The notes beneath the pieces are model-generated. The model had not been told where the DNA came from. It did not search any database and worked only from the letters and a program-made list of their open reading frames with translations. From NCBI GenBank assembly GCA_044361595.1, contig JBIKIN010000011.1, positions 72,170-136,169 on the forward strand: a stretch of 64,000 nt of DNA, given 5' to 3'. The DNA is from Pseudopedobacter sp044361595. GTDB taxonomy: Bacteria > Bacteroidota > Bacteroidia > Sphingobacteriales > Sphingobacteriaceae. This document shows positions 15,868 through 24,231 of the stretch, piece by piece. Within the stretch, counting starts at the first letter, position 1, and every line of letters starts with the position of its first letter. A program made the translations under genes and the position numbers.

Positions 15868-18327
15868 TTACAAACCATAAGCAATCTTAAAACCAGATTG
15901 TACTTGCTTATTCCCTTCAAAAGAGAAGCCATAGTAAATTTTGTAACCAGTTCCGGCAAATCCAAAGTAAAGTTCTTTATATCCTTTGGTAAGTTTATCA
16001 CTTAATAAATAATTAAAACCTGCTAGCTCCTGTAATTTAAGTTTACGTAGTAAAGGTATTTTATTGGAGAAAAAGCTTTTAAAATTTTGCTCGGTATGGC
16101 CCTCAAAATAATTTGACCCAGTGCTGTTTATATAGTAATCTAAAAATAAGAACTGAGAAGACACTGGATTAATCACTAAAGTTTTATTACCTCTAAAATG
16201 CTTAAAATCTGGATATTGCAAATTATCGGAATTTATAAAACTACCTGCTGTTAAGCTAAAATCAAAATTACCATAAAAACCTAATTTAATATTTTGCTTG
16301 GCAAGTGTTACAGCTGCATAATCATAATTAGCATCGGCACCAAAAATATTTGGTATTGCTTTTTCATAACGAAGAGATAAAGTAGGCCATTTAGAAGGTA
16401 TGTAAAATTTGCCTTGTGGTAAGGTGCGGTATTTATTACTAAAATTATAGCTCAGGTTTGTATATATGTTAAAGTTTTGATAAGGATTAAATACTGGAAT
16501 ATCTAAAGTATTAATAAATGGATTATTAGACGAATAATCGGCTTTTTTATCGTTTCTAAAAGCATAATTACTTGTATTTGGCAGCCATTTATTGCTATGA
16601 TAAGCTACACCAAATGAAGCAAACATACCAAAAGGCAATCTTGATGAAACTGCAGCCTCGCCAAATTTCTTTTGATAAAATTTAGAATAATTACGCTCAA
16701 AAAACAAAGAGTTGATCGTGTTATTAAGTAAAGATAATGTGCCTCTATCGTTTAAATCTTCAATATTTGAGCCTAAACGCATGGTTAAACTCATCTTTTT
16801 ACCAATTGGTATATTAGCATTTGTATTGGCACTAAATATTTTATTAGAAAAGCCATATCTAAAATTACCAGCTAATCTTAAAAACCGATTATTTAATGTG
16901 TCTATCTGTTTGGTATAACTGGCTCCATAATTAATAGCAAAACCTTCTACCGTATTAAAATGAATAGCAGGTATAATTGCATCAATATGATAATAGGTCT
17001 TATTGTATCTATCTCTAGGGTTGTACCCTCCTAATAATAGTTTGGTGATTTTAAACTTATTATTTTTATTATCTAAGCTATCTAAATAAGGTTTAGATTG
17101 TCTTCTTTCTGCTAAACTATCTTTTTTAACATAATTAGTTTGCTCTTCTAAAGTTAGCGGAATTGGCCTAACTTTATCCCAATAAGTAGAATCTTTCTTA
17201 TTTACATCACTGGTAATTTTTAACACTTCTTTAAAATCTTTGCTACTTAAAGGCGGGTTAACGTTATAATTATTATAAACACCAACGTAATAACCTCCAA
17301 ATTTAAAACTTAAGAAACCTCCGGTAAATTGTAATTTAATGCTGTTTGGCAACCACAATTTCTTGTTAACAGCAATATAAGTTTGGTTAATGTGCATGGT
17401 ATCTAATAAAGAAATATTAGACTCTTTAGTCATCAAAAAATCAGTACTGTGTATTCGCCAGCTATCTTCAACAATATAAATGAATCCACGATAGGCAGGG
17501 TCGTAACCACGCTTTGGTAACAACTCAATTTTATTAATTAGTTCACCGTTTTCTACAGTAGAGCCAATTAATTTATAGTTATAGTAAAACAATGCATTAT
17601 CTGCAATTGGGGATACAAATGGGCGATTGCTTAATCCATCCCACTCTTGATAGTTTTCGTAAAAATTCAATAACAAGTCTGTTGCTCTATTAAAGCTAAA
17701 AGAGCGGTTGCCACCAGCTACTTTAGAAGAAATCATCTCTTCTTTATAATTATTTGGAGGTAAATAACTTAAAATAGATTGCGACTCCGATTGGTAAAGA
17801 ATTCCAGTTCTATTAGAATCGAGGCCAATTTCACTAGTTACCGCACTCACATCTCTACCTAAAAATTTTTCTGGGGCTTTTAATAATCTTTGTATCCCTT
17901 TGATATAAACATCGCAAGTATATGCCGACATTTGATTTAAATAGCTTTTCCGCTGCTTAATCGCTTTTCTAATAATATCGTATGCTGGGTCTTCGCCACC
18001 TGATTTTACAATTACATCTTTAAGTTCAAAAATCTCTGTACTTAAACTAATATTGAGTGTTAAATCCTTATTTATAAAAACAGGTTTAATGAGTTGTTTG
18101 AAGCCTACAGCACTAAATATTAAATCTTTATTTCCTGATGTTAATTTTAGCGTAAAAAACCCATCCTTATTGGCAGATGTACCAATAGTTGTTCCTTTAA
18201 CAAAAATTGTTGCAAACGGTATCGCTTCGTTTAAATTGTCGGTAACTTTACCTTGAACTGTAAAATTTTGAGCAAAAAGCAATTGTGAAACGGTAATTAA
18301 AAAAAATAATAGGTAAAGTTTTTTCAT
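15868..18327 (-). CDS. DUF5686 outer-membrane protein with carboxypeptidase-regulatory-like domain
   Basis: 819 residues. A signal peptide (1-19) is followed by a CarboxypepD_reg-like beta sandwich (about 22-108: VTDNLNEAIPFATIFVKGT, TSANKDGFFTL). A DUF5686 region then extends to the C-terminus with many aromatic barrel strands. It is predicted to sit in the outer membrane. The role of the family is unknown. It is monocistronic, and the 225 bases upstream, shared with the divergent amidohydrolase gene, hold no other gene. Confidence 0.88.
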   Translation of the reverse strand: MKKLYLLFFLITVSQLLFAQNFTVQGKVTDNLNEAIPFATIFVKGTTIGTSANKDGFFTLKLTSGNKDLIFSAVGFKQLIKPVFINKDLTLNISLSTEIFELKDVIVKSGGEDPAYDIIRKAIKQRKSYLNQMSAYTCDVYIKGIQRLLKAPEKFLGRDVSAVTSEIGLDSNRTGILYQSESQSILSYLPPNNYKEEMISSKVAGGNRSFSFNRATDLLLNFYENYQEWDGLSNRPFVSPIADNALFYYNYKLIGSTVENGELINKIELLPKRGYDPAYRGFIYIVEDSWRIHSTDFLMTKESNISLLDTMHINQTYIAVNKKLWLPNSIKLQFTGGFLSFKFGGYYVGVYNNYNVNPPLSSKDFKEVLKITSDVNKKDSTYWDKVRPIPLTLEEQTNYVKKDSLAERRQSKPYLDSLDNKNNKFKITKLLLGGYNPRDRYNKTYYHIDAIIPAIHFNTVEGFAINYGASYTKQIDTLNNRFLRLAGNFRYGFSNKIFSANTNANIPIGKKMSLTMRLGSNIEDLNDRGTLSLLNNTINSLFFERNYSKFYQKKFGEAAVSSRLPFGMFASFGVAYHSNKWLPNTSNYAFRNDKKADYSSNNPFINTLDIPVFNPYQNFNIYTNLSYNFSNKYRTLPQGKFYIPSKWPTLSLRYEKAIPNIFGADANYDYAAVTLAKQNIKLGFYGNFDFSLTAGSFINSDNLQYPDFKHFRGNKTLVINPVSSQFLFLDYYINSTGSNYFEGHTEQNFKSFFSNKIPLLRKLKLQELAGFNYLLSDKLTKGYKELYFGFAGTGYKIYYGFSFEGNKQVQSGFKIAYGL

Positions 18328-18552
18328 CGCTATAGAAATATAACCCGAATATATAAATAAGTTGATAAGCTAATTGTTAACAAAGGTTAATTTAGCTTTA
18401 AATATGAGGAAATTATCATTTAAAGGCCAAAAAAGAGCAAGACATTGAATTGTTAGTCATTTAGTTATTTAAACTGTAGCCTATACTTTGGCAAAAGTCA
18501 ATTTTAAAAAAATCCTATTTTTTATGTAGCTTGGATTTTATTCTTAAAACTT

Positions 18553-19821
18553 ATGAAGTTAAAGCTTATTTTTCTGCTTCTTTTTACCCTTCAATTTTCT
18601 TTTGCCCAACAACCATCAAAAACAACTTTATTAAAAGCCGATTGGGTTTTTGATGGTACAGCAATGCATAAAAATTGGTTTGTGATTGTTAAAGACAAGC
18701 AAATTTTAATGGTTGCCGATCAGAAAGAATTGCAACAAATTAAATTAAAGATTGATACCACAATTACATTAACTGGGCAAACTTTGCTTCCTGGTTTAAT
18801 TGAAGGGCATTCGCACTTATTCCTACACCCCTACAACGAAACCGAGTGGAATGATCAAATACTTAAAGAAAGCAGAACTGAACGTACTGTAAGAGCAGTA
18901 AACCACGCTAAAGCAACTTTAATGGCTGGTTTTACCACGGTAAGAGATTTAGGGACTGAAGGTGCTAGTTATGATGATGTTGGTTTAAGAGAAAGTATTG
19001 CAAAAGGATTAATATCAGGTCCACGAATGATTGTTGCAGGCAGAGCAATTGTTGCCACTGGAAGTTACGGCCCAAAAACAGCAGTTACCGAAATAGACTT
19101 GCCCAAAGGAGCCGAGGAAAGTGATGGAGAAAATTTAATAAAAACGGTAAGAAACCAAATTGGCCATGGTGTAGATTTGATTAAGATTTATGCTGATTAT
19201 AGATGGGGATTAAATAAAACCAGTGCCCCTACTTTTAGTGTGGCAGAAATAAAAATGGTGGTAGAAACTGCAAAAAGTACCAGCCGACCAGTAGTTGCAC
19301 ATGCAGCCACCAAAGAAGGAATGTTGCGAGCCATAGAAGGCGGTGTAGAAACTATTGAACATGGCGACAGTGGAGATGAAGAAGTTTTTAAATTAATGAA
19401 AGAAAAAGGCGTTGCACTTTGCCCAACACTTGCAGCTGGAGATGCCGTAGAACAATATACGGGATGGAAAAAAGCCACAGAACCAGAGCCATATAGGATA
19501 TTAAATAAACGTAAAAGTTTTACAGCTGCTTTAAAAGCAGGTGTAATCATCAGTTTTGGTGGCGATGCGGGTGTTTTTGCACATGGAGATAACGCCCGAG
19601 AAATGGAAATGATGGTCAATTATGGCATGTCGCCTGTAGAGGTGTTAAAATCTGCTACATCTGTAAATGCGAAGGTCTTTCATCAAAACAATATTGGACA
19701 ATTAAAAACTGGCTTAACAGCAGATATTATTGCTGTAAGTGGTAATCCTGCTGAAGATATTGCAGCTATTAGGAATGTGAATTTGGTAATGAAGGATGGA
19801 AAAATCTATCTTTTAAAATAG
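18553..19821 (+). CDS. Exported metal-dependent amidohydrolase (prolidase/imidazolonepropionase-like)
   Basis: 422 residues with a signal peptide ending SFA (about 18), so periplasmic. The amidohydrolase TIM-barrel motifs are all present: metal ligands H86 and H88 in EGHSHLF, the probable bridging lysine in GVDLIKIYADY, further histidines in VVAHAATKEG and TIEHGD, and the catalytic Asp in ISFGGDAGVF. It resembles bacterial Xaa-Pro dipeptidases of this superfamily and probably cleaves peptides or cyclic amides. The substrate cannot be read from sequence. Confidence 0.87.
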   Translation: MKLKLIFLLLFTLQFSFAQQPSKTTLLKADWVFDGTAMHKNWFVIVKDKQILMVADQKELQQIKLKIDTTITLTGQTLLPGLIEGHSHLFLHPYNETEWNDQILKESRTERTVRAVNHAKATLMAGFTTVRDLGTEGASYDDVGLRESIAKGLISGPRMIVAGRAIVATGSYGPKTAVTEIDLPKGAEESDGENLIKTVRNQIGHGVDLIKIYADYRWGLNKTSAPTFSVAEIKMVVETAKSTSRPVVAHAATKEGMLRAIEGGVETIEHGDSGDEEVFKLMKEKGVALCPTLAAGDAVEQYTGWKKATEPEPYRILNKRKSFTAALKAGVIISFGGDAGVFAHGDNAREMEMMVNYGMSPVEVLKSATSVNAKVFHQNNIGQLKTGLTADIIAVSGNPAEDIAAIRNVNLVMKDGKIYLLK

Positions 19822-19849
19822 TTAAAGTATAAGATTTTTGATTTTAACC

Positions 19850-19926
19850 GAAAAGTCACATTGAGCGAAGTCGAAATGTTTTAAAAACATTTTAATCAGA
19901 CTTCGACTCCGCTCAGCCCGACAAAA
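19850..19926. repeat. Palindromic 'GAGCGRAGTCGAA' repeat
   Basis: TTGAGCGAAGTCGAAATG and ATCAGACTTCGACTCCGCTC face each other and can pair into a long imperfect hairpin. It belongs to a family also seen at 21377, 34694 and 58748, always between genes. Confidence 0.6.
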
Positions 19927-19980
19927 ACCAAAATTTTAAAATAGCCTCTTTTCTGCGTTAGGGGGTTAAAGGGGAAGTTC

Positions 19981-20019
19981 TTTTTAGGTTTTCCTCATAG
20001 AGGGAGAAAAACCTAAAAA
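19981..20019. terminator. Bidirectional terminator-like inverted repeat
   Basis: A 12-bp stem (TTTTTAGGTTTT with AAAACCTAAAAA), with CCTC/GAGGG pairing inside, lies between the amidohydrolase gene and kbl. T-runs flank it on either strand. The remainder of 19822-20144 has no other visible feature apart from the palindromic repeat and the kbl promoter. Confidence 0.5.
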
Positions 20020-20114
20020 AACCGAAGCCCGTAAACACCCGACCTGTGCTTTGGCCATAAGCGAAAGACTAAGGAAACGCCCAAATGCACCAAACAAAAA
20101 AGATTTTTATTCCT

Positions 20115-20122
20115 TACTTTTG
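20115..20122 (+). promoter_or_regulatory. Probable -7 box of kbl
   Basis: TACTTTTG fits the Bacteroidota TAnnTTTG consensus and lies 22 bases before the kbl start. No convincing -33 TTTG is seen at the usual distance. Confidence 0.45.
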
Positions 20123-20144
20123 TAAATTATAAAACCCAATTATT

Positions 20145-21335
20145 ATGTATAAAACGTTAAAACCAGTATTAGAAAAAGAACTAGAAGATATTAAAGCAGC
20201 CGGATTATATAAAAAAGAGCGTGTGATTATAACGCCTCAAGGCGCTGATATTAAGGTAAATGACGGGAAAGAGGTAATTAACTTTTGTGCTAATAATTAT
20301 TTGGGCCTATCGTCTCACCCTAAAGTGACCGAAGCTGCTAAAGTAGCTATAGATACTCATGGTTTTGGAATGTCGTCGGTTAGGTTTATTTGTGGTACGC
20401 AGGATATTCACAAGACTTTAGAGCGTAAACTTTCTGAGTTTTTAGGTACCGAGGATACCATTTTATACGCTGCCGCTTTTGATGCTAACGGAGGTGTTTT
20501 TGAACCTTTATTTGATGCCCAAGATGCTATCATTTCTGATGAACTAAACCATGCTTCTATTATTGATGGAGTGCGTTTGTGTAAGGCGCAACGCTACCGC
20601 TACAAGCATGATGACATGGCTGATTTAGAAAAACAACTACAAGAAACTCAAGGTTTACGTCATAGAATTATTGTGACCGACGGTGCATTTTCTATGGATG
20701 GCACCATTGCACAGCTAGACAAAATTTGCGATTTAGCCGATAAATATAATGCCTTGGTGATGATTGATGAATGCCATTGCAGCGGTTTTTTAGGTAAAAC
20801 TGGTCGTGGTACGCATGAGCACCACAATGTAATGGGCCGTGTTGATATCATTACTGGAACTTTAGGAAAGGCTTTGGGTGGTGCATCTGGCGGTTTTACT
20901 GCTGGTCCAAAAGAAGTTATCGATATTTTACGTCAGCGTAGTAGACCTTATTTATTTTCTAACACCTTGGCGCCAAGTATTGTAGGTGCTTCTATTGCGG
21001 TGCTAGATATGCTAACAGAAACTACCGAGTTACGTGACAAATTAGAAAGCAATACTCAATATTTTAGAGAAAAAATGACCGAAGCTGGTTTTGATATTAA
21101 GCCAGGCGTACATCCAATTGTTCCTGTAATGTTGTACGATGCTCAATTATCTCAAGATTTTGCAGCTAAAATGTTAGAAGAAGGAATTTATGTGATAGGC
21201 TTTTACTACCCAGTAGTGCCAAAAGGTAAAGCAAGAATAAGAGTTCAAATGTCGGCAGCACATGATAGGCATCATTTAGATAAAGCAATTGCTGCGTTTA
21301 TTAAAGTTGGTAAAGAGTTAAAGGTGATTAAATAG
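20145..21335 (+). CDS. kbl: Glycine C-acetyltransferase (2-amino-3-ketobutyrate CoA ligase)
   Basis: 396 residues, full length for the PLP-dependent alpha-oxoamine synthase family. It splits 2-amino-3-ketobutyrate with CoA into glycine and acetyl-CoA in threonine breakdown. Visible features are the substrate loop VRFICGTQDIHKTLE, NHASIIDG, the PLP aspartate in MIDECHCSG and the PLP-binding Lys242 in TGTLGKALGG. The N-terminus (MYKTLKPVLEKELEDIKAAG) matches Kbl better than 8-amino-7-oxononanoate synthase. No threonine dehydrogenase gene is adjacent. Confidence 0.92.
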   Translation: MYKTLKPVLEKELEDIKAAGLYKKERVIITPQGADIKVNDGKEVINFCANNYLGLSSHPKVTEAAKVAIDTHGFGMSSVRFICGTQDIHKTLERKLSEFLGTEDTILYAAAFDANGGVFEPLFDAQDAIISDELNHASIIDGVRLCKAQRYRYKHDDMADLEKQLQETQGLRHRIIVTDGAFSMDGTIAQLDKICDLADKYNALVMIDECHCSGFLGKTGRGTHEHHNVMGRVDIITGTLGKALGGASGGFTAGPKEVIDILRQRSRPYLFSNTLAPSIVGASIAVLDMLTETTELRDKLESNTQYFREKMTEAGFDIKPGVHPIVPVMLYDAQLSQDFAAKMLEEGIYVIGFYYPVVPKGKARIRVQMSAAHDRHHLDKAIAAFIKVGKELKVIK

Positions 21336-21376
21336 AATTATTTGGCGATTTAACTGCCCACCTTGACGGATATATC

Positions 21377-21451
21377 TTTTTTGTTTGTCATCCTGAGTAT
21401 GGTCACTCTGAGCGGAGTTAAGGAGGGATTTTGAAGGGACAAACAAAAAAA
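21377..21451. repeat. Repeat hairpin with terminator-like arms
   Basis: A perfect 13-bp arm pair (TTTTTTGTTTGTC and GACAAACAAAAAA) encloses the CACTCTGAGCGGAGT repeat core. It lies 42 bases after kbl and probably terminates it. The other 130 or so bases up to the leader repeat at 21589 are AT-rich with no feature seen. Confidence 0.6.
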
Positions 21452-21588
21452 CAGCTGCCTTTTCTCCGTAGGAGTCCTTTGGACAATCCCTAATTTAATT
21501 CTTGTTTCAAGATTATAAATTGTTAAATGTTTAACTAATGATATAAACTACATTAATACGAACAAAGTCTAAATTTTAAATTTTTTTA

Positions 21589-21703
21589 AAAAAAATTTGC
21601 TTATATGTGGGGTATGGTAATTATCTTTATTTCAAGTTGTTAATTTATCTGGCCGGAAAAAACTTCATCAACCTAGCGGAATCCGAAAAGCTTACGAGTA
21701 GGA
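21589..21703 (+). promoter_or_regulatory. 115-bp leader, copy 1, upstream of small peptide 1
   Basis: Identical at every position to 22849-22963. It contains TTTG (21597-21600), a possible -33 box, and TATCTTTA 22 bases later, a near-consensus -7 box. A GC-richer segment with CCTAGC...GAGTAGG pairing potential follows and would lie in the 5' untranslated RNA. The distance from its end to the ATG (21 bases) is the same in both copies. Confidence 0.6.
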
Positions 21704-21724
21704 GAAAACTTAAATTTTATTAAT

Positions 21725-21949
21725 ATGAAAAAGGCAGCAATTATTTGCTTGGCGCTTGGTATTATTAGTTTAGCATCAAGCGCAACAACCAATCCAAATG
21801 TAAAAGAATCTACTAATGTTTGTACAGCAGGATTAACTACGTGTGGTTTAGAATTCATGGTTTGTGACCAAATTGGGGACTTTACACCTGAAGAGGCATG
21901 GATAATTTATTCAAACATGAATTATCAATTGTGTGGAGAGTGGCCTTAA
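21725..21949 (+). CDS. Small exported four-cysteine peptide 1
   Basis: 74 residues. The signal peptide (1-19, ending ASSA) leaves a mature peptide of about 54 residues with cysteines spaced C-x6-C-x6-C-x22-C. The first cysteines lie in CTAGLTTCG, which matches CIAGQTICG in peptide 2. It resembles in size and layout the small exported cysteine proteins found near GLPGLI genes in Bacteroidota (a DUF6520-like relation is possible but unproven). It is followed after a hairpin by the GLPGLI gene at 22018. The function is unknown. Confidence 0.82.
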   Translation: MKKAAIICLALGIISLASSATTNPNVKESTNVCTAGLTTCGLEFMVCDQIGDFTPEEAWIIYSNMNYQLCGEWP

Positions 21950-21963
21950 AATTTGATTAACTT

Positions 21964-21999
21964 ATGAAGTTCCAATGAATTTGGAACTTCATTATTGTT
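21964..21999 (+). terminator. Intercistronic hairpin between peptide 1 and GLPGLI 1
   Basis: A 12-bp perfect stem (ATGAAGTTCCAA with TTGGAACTTCAT) around a 5-base loop is followed by TATTGTTT. It is strong enough to act as a partial terminator, which would make the peptide mRNA more abundant than that of the gene behind it. Confidence 0.6.
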
Positions 22000-22017
22000 T
22001 GACTTAGCAACTACAAA

Positions 22018-22842
22018 ATGAAAAACATAAATATATTAGTCACTTGTCTTTTAATTTTTAATTTCTCAAAATCTTTTTCACAGGTTAAAAATTCATTAAG
22101 TGGAATAGCTCATTATACATTAACCCATCATTACGATACTTTAAACTACAACATATTTCAAGAAGAAAATTTTGTTTTACTTCTTGGGAAAAACAGTTCA
22201 TTATTTAAAAGTAGAGACAAAGAGATAACTGACTCACTGATGGAGAATAATCGTAAACGAACAGGATTTATGGCTCCCATTTCAAATGCTAGATATACAG
22301 AAGAAAAAATCTTATTTAATTTTAATACAAAAACTTTATACACAACATCTCTTAAAGTAATTGGAGATTTTAAAATAAAACGAGATTTTCCAAATATAGA
22401 ATGGGATATAAAAAGCCAAAAAAAGAAAATTCTGGGGTACAATTGTCAACAAGCTACAGGTAATTTTCACGGTAGAAAATTTTCTGTATGGTTTACAAAT
22501 GAGTTGCCTTTTACAGCCGGTCCTTGGAAATTAGTAGGGCTACCAGGTTTAATCGTAGAAGCTGAAGACGCTACTAATAGAATAAAATTTGTACTCAAAT
22601 CTTTTCAAAATAAAAATAATAATGATTTTAATATCGAATTTACAGAAAACGAAATTTCATGGCTAAACTACATGAAATTAGCAAAAGCAATGCAGGAAAA
22701 TCCGCAAGCATATTTAGAGCAAAAACTTGGGCGAAAAATATCAACTACGCCGCCGATGTTACCCCTAAAAAGAAGTCCTATTTTACCAAATTATAGATTC
22801 AATTATCCACTAGAAGCTATAGAATTTTATACAAAAAAATAA
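22018..22842 (+). CDS. GLPGLI family protein 1
   Basis: 274 residues with a signal peptide (1-21, ending SFS). The family signature is at residues 168-179: GPWKLVGLPGLI. The signature is preceded by WFTNELPF, as usual in this family of unknown function. Members are exported and often encoded beside TonB-receptor-like barrels. It pairs with small peptide 1 and is paralogous to the protein at 23345-24172, sharing YTLTHxYD and GPWKLxGLPGLI. Confidence 0.9.
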   Translation: MKNINILVTCLLIFNFSKSFSQVKNSLSGIAHYTLTHHYDTLNYNIFQEENFVLLLGKNSSLFKSRDKEITDSLMENNRKRTGFMAPISNARYTEEKILFNFNTKTLYTTSLKVIGDFKIKRDFPNIEWDIKSQKKKILGYNCQQATGNFHGRKFSVWFTNELPFTAGPWKLVGLPGLIVEAEDATNRIKFVLKSFQNKNNNDFNIEFTENEISWLNYMKLAKAMQENPQAYLEQKLGRKISTTPPMLPLKRSPILPNYRFNYPLEAIEFYTKK

Positions 22843-22848
22843 ATCATG

Positions 22849-22963
22849 AAAAAAATTTGCTTATATGTGGGGTATGGTAATTATCTTTATTTCAAGTTGT
22901 TAATTTATCTGGCCGGAAAAAACTTCATCAACCTAGCGGAATCCGAAAAGCTTACGAGTAGGA
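22849..22963 (+). promoter_or_regulatory. 115-bp leader, copy 2, upstream of small peptide 2
   Basis: A perfect copy of 21589-21703, exactly 1,260 bases downstream, and again 21 bases before an ATG. It starts 6 bases after the GLPGLI 1 stop, so each peptide-GLPGLI pair has its own promoter. Confidence 0.6.
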
Positions 22964-22984
22964 AAAACATAAATTTCAAAAAAC

Positions 22985-23275
22985 ATGAAAAAAATTTTAA
23001 TGGTAGCTTTAGCATTAACTTGCTTTGGTATTTCATCCTTTGCGGCTGAAGAAAAAGAAATGAAAAATACAGATTACACTATTATTATTGATAATACTAT
23101 TATTGATAATACTATTACTATTGAAGACAATCCTGATTGCATAGCTGGACAAACTATATGCGGTTCTACCTATAGTATGTGTAGGCCTGGTGGTTATACA
23201 GTTGATGAACAGATTGGAATTAATGGTGTTTACGAATTTTTTGATTGTGAATTGGGACTATTTAAACCTGAATAA
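22985..23275 (+). CDS. Small exported four-cysteine peptide 2
   Basis: 96 residues with a signal peptide (1-20, ending SSFA). The cysteine pattern is C-x6-C-x6-C-x21-C, almost that of peptide 1. It has an extra acidic/Ile-rich segment before the first cysteine, built from repeated IDNTI units. The underlying DNA has a 15-base near-perfect tandem repeat (23084-23115), so the segment probably grew by slippage. Apart from the leader and cysteine frame it is well diverged from peptide 1. Confidence 0.82.
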   Translation: MKKILMVALALTCFGISSFAAEEKEMKNTDYTIIIDNTIIDNTITIEDNPDCIAGQTICGSTYSMCRPGGYTVDEQIGINGVYEFFDCELGLFKPE

Positions 23276-23284
23276 ATTCTAAAT

Positions 23285-23325
23285 AATTACTCAATGATTG
23301 ATTATAAATATCATTGAGTAATTTT
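23285..23325 (+). terminator. Intercistronic hairpin between peptide 2 and GLPGLI 2
   Basis: A 12-bp stem (ATTACTCAATGA with TCATTGAGTAAT) is followed by TTT. It occupies the same place as the hairpin in the first module but has unrelated sequence, which argues that the structure itself is selected. Confidence 0.6.
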
Positions 23326-23344
23326 AAACTTATACCTAGAAAAC

Positions 23345-24172
23345 ATGAAAATAAAGATATTAATAATAATTTTTACATTTCAATCTTGTATTGGTTTTAG
23401 CCAAATCAAACAAATGGTTATTGCTAAATGCGATTATACACTGACTCACAAATATGATTCAACAGATTTAAATAAAATATTAGTAGAAAATTATGAATTA
23501 TTAATAGGAGAAAACTCCTCTGTATTTTATAGCAAAAATCGGAAACTACAAGATTCATTAATGAAAGATATTGCCAAAAAAACTGGAGTTGTGGCACCTC
23601 AAGGCAACATAAGATATAATTTTGAAGAAATTTATACATTTTTTGAAAGTAAGAAGATGTTTACAAATTCAAATCCAATAATTGGCAACTATATAATAGA
23701 AAGAGCATTCCCAGAGTTGAAATGGGAATTACATAAAGATACATCAACTATTAATGGTATTAAATCTTATAAAGCTTCTACTAACTATAAAGGAAGAAGT
23801 TATAACTGTTGGTATACTACAGAATTTCCATTTAAAGCAGGTCCATGGAAATTAAATGGTCTGCCAGGATTAATTCTCAAGGCAACTGACGAAACAAATC
23901 GAATTGACTTTGAATTAAAAAGTTTTAATAATGTAGTAGATAATACAAAGGTGATATACTGGGACGAACCTTTAAAATTAATTAGTTGGCAAGAATATTT
24001 AAAATTAGTATATTTTCTAAGAGATGACCCACAAGGTTTTTTGAATTTTAAATATCCAGGATCAAGTTTTAGTTCTAGCAAATCATTAAAACCAAGTACT
24101 CGTAACATACTTGAAAGTCCTATTTATGTTAATTTTAAAATTGAAGAAATGCCATATTTAATTGAGCGTTGA
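23345..24172 (+). CDS. GLPGLI family protein 2
   Basis: 275 residues. The signal peptide is about 1-19. The signature GPWKLNGLPGLI is at 166-177, preceded by WYTTEFPF. It aligns end to end with GLPGLI 1, including the SLMxxxxKxTG and APxxNxRYxxE-type segments. Its C-terminus is shorter and lacks the proline cluster of the first protein. It lies in the same orientation 59 bases before the TonB-receptor-like gene. Confidence 0.9.
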   Translation: MKIKILIIIFTFQSCIGFSQIKQMVIAKCDYTLTHKYDSTDLNKILVENYELLIGENSSVFYSKNRKLQDSLMKDIAKKTGVVAPQGNIRYNFEEIYTFFESKKMFTNSNPIIGNYIIERAFPELKWELHKDTSTINGIKSYKASTNYKGRSYNCWYTTEFPFKAGPWKLNGLPGLILKATDETNRIDFELKSFNNVVDNTKVIYWDEPLKLISWQEYLKLVYFLRDDPQGFLNFKYPGSSFSSSKSLKPSTRNILESPIYVNFKIEEMPYLIER

Positions 24173-24231
24173 AAATGACTTTTTTAATTTTAATAAAATA
24201 TTTTTGCTTTTTTAATTTTTATTAACTTTTA

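Noticed and set aside
22846..23049. 67-residue frame starting at the GLPGLI 1 stop
   Set aside because: It reads through the duplicated leader and into peptide 2 in another frame. The leader copy at 21589 does not keep such a start.
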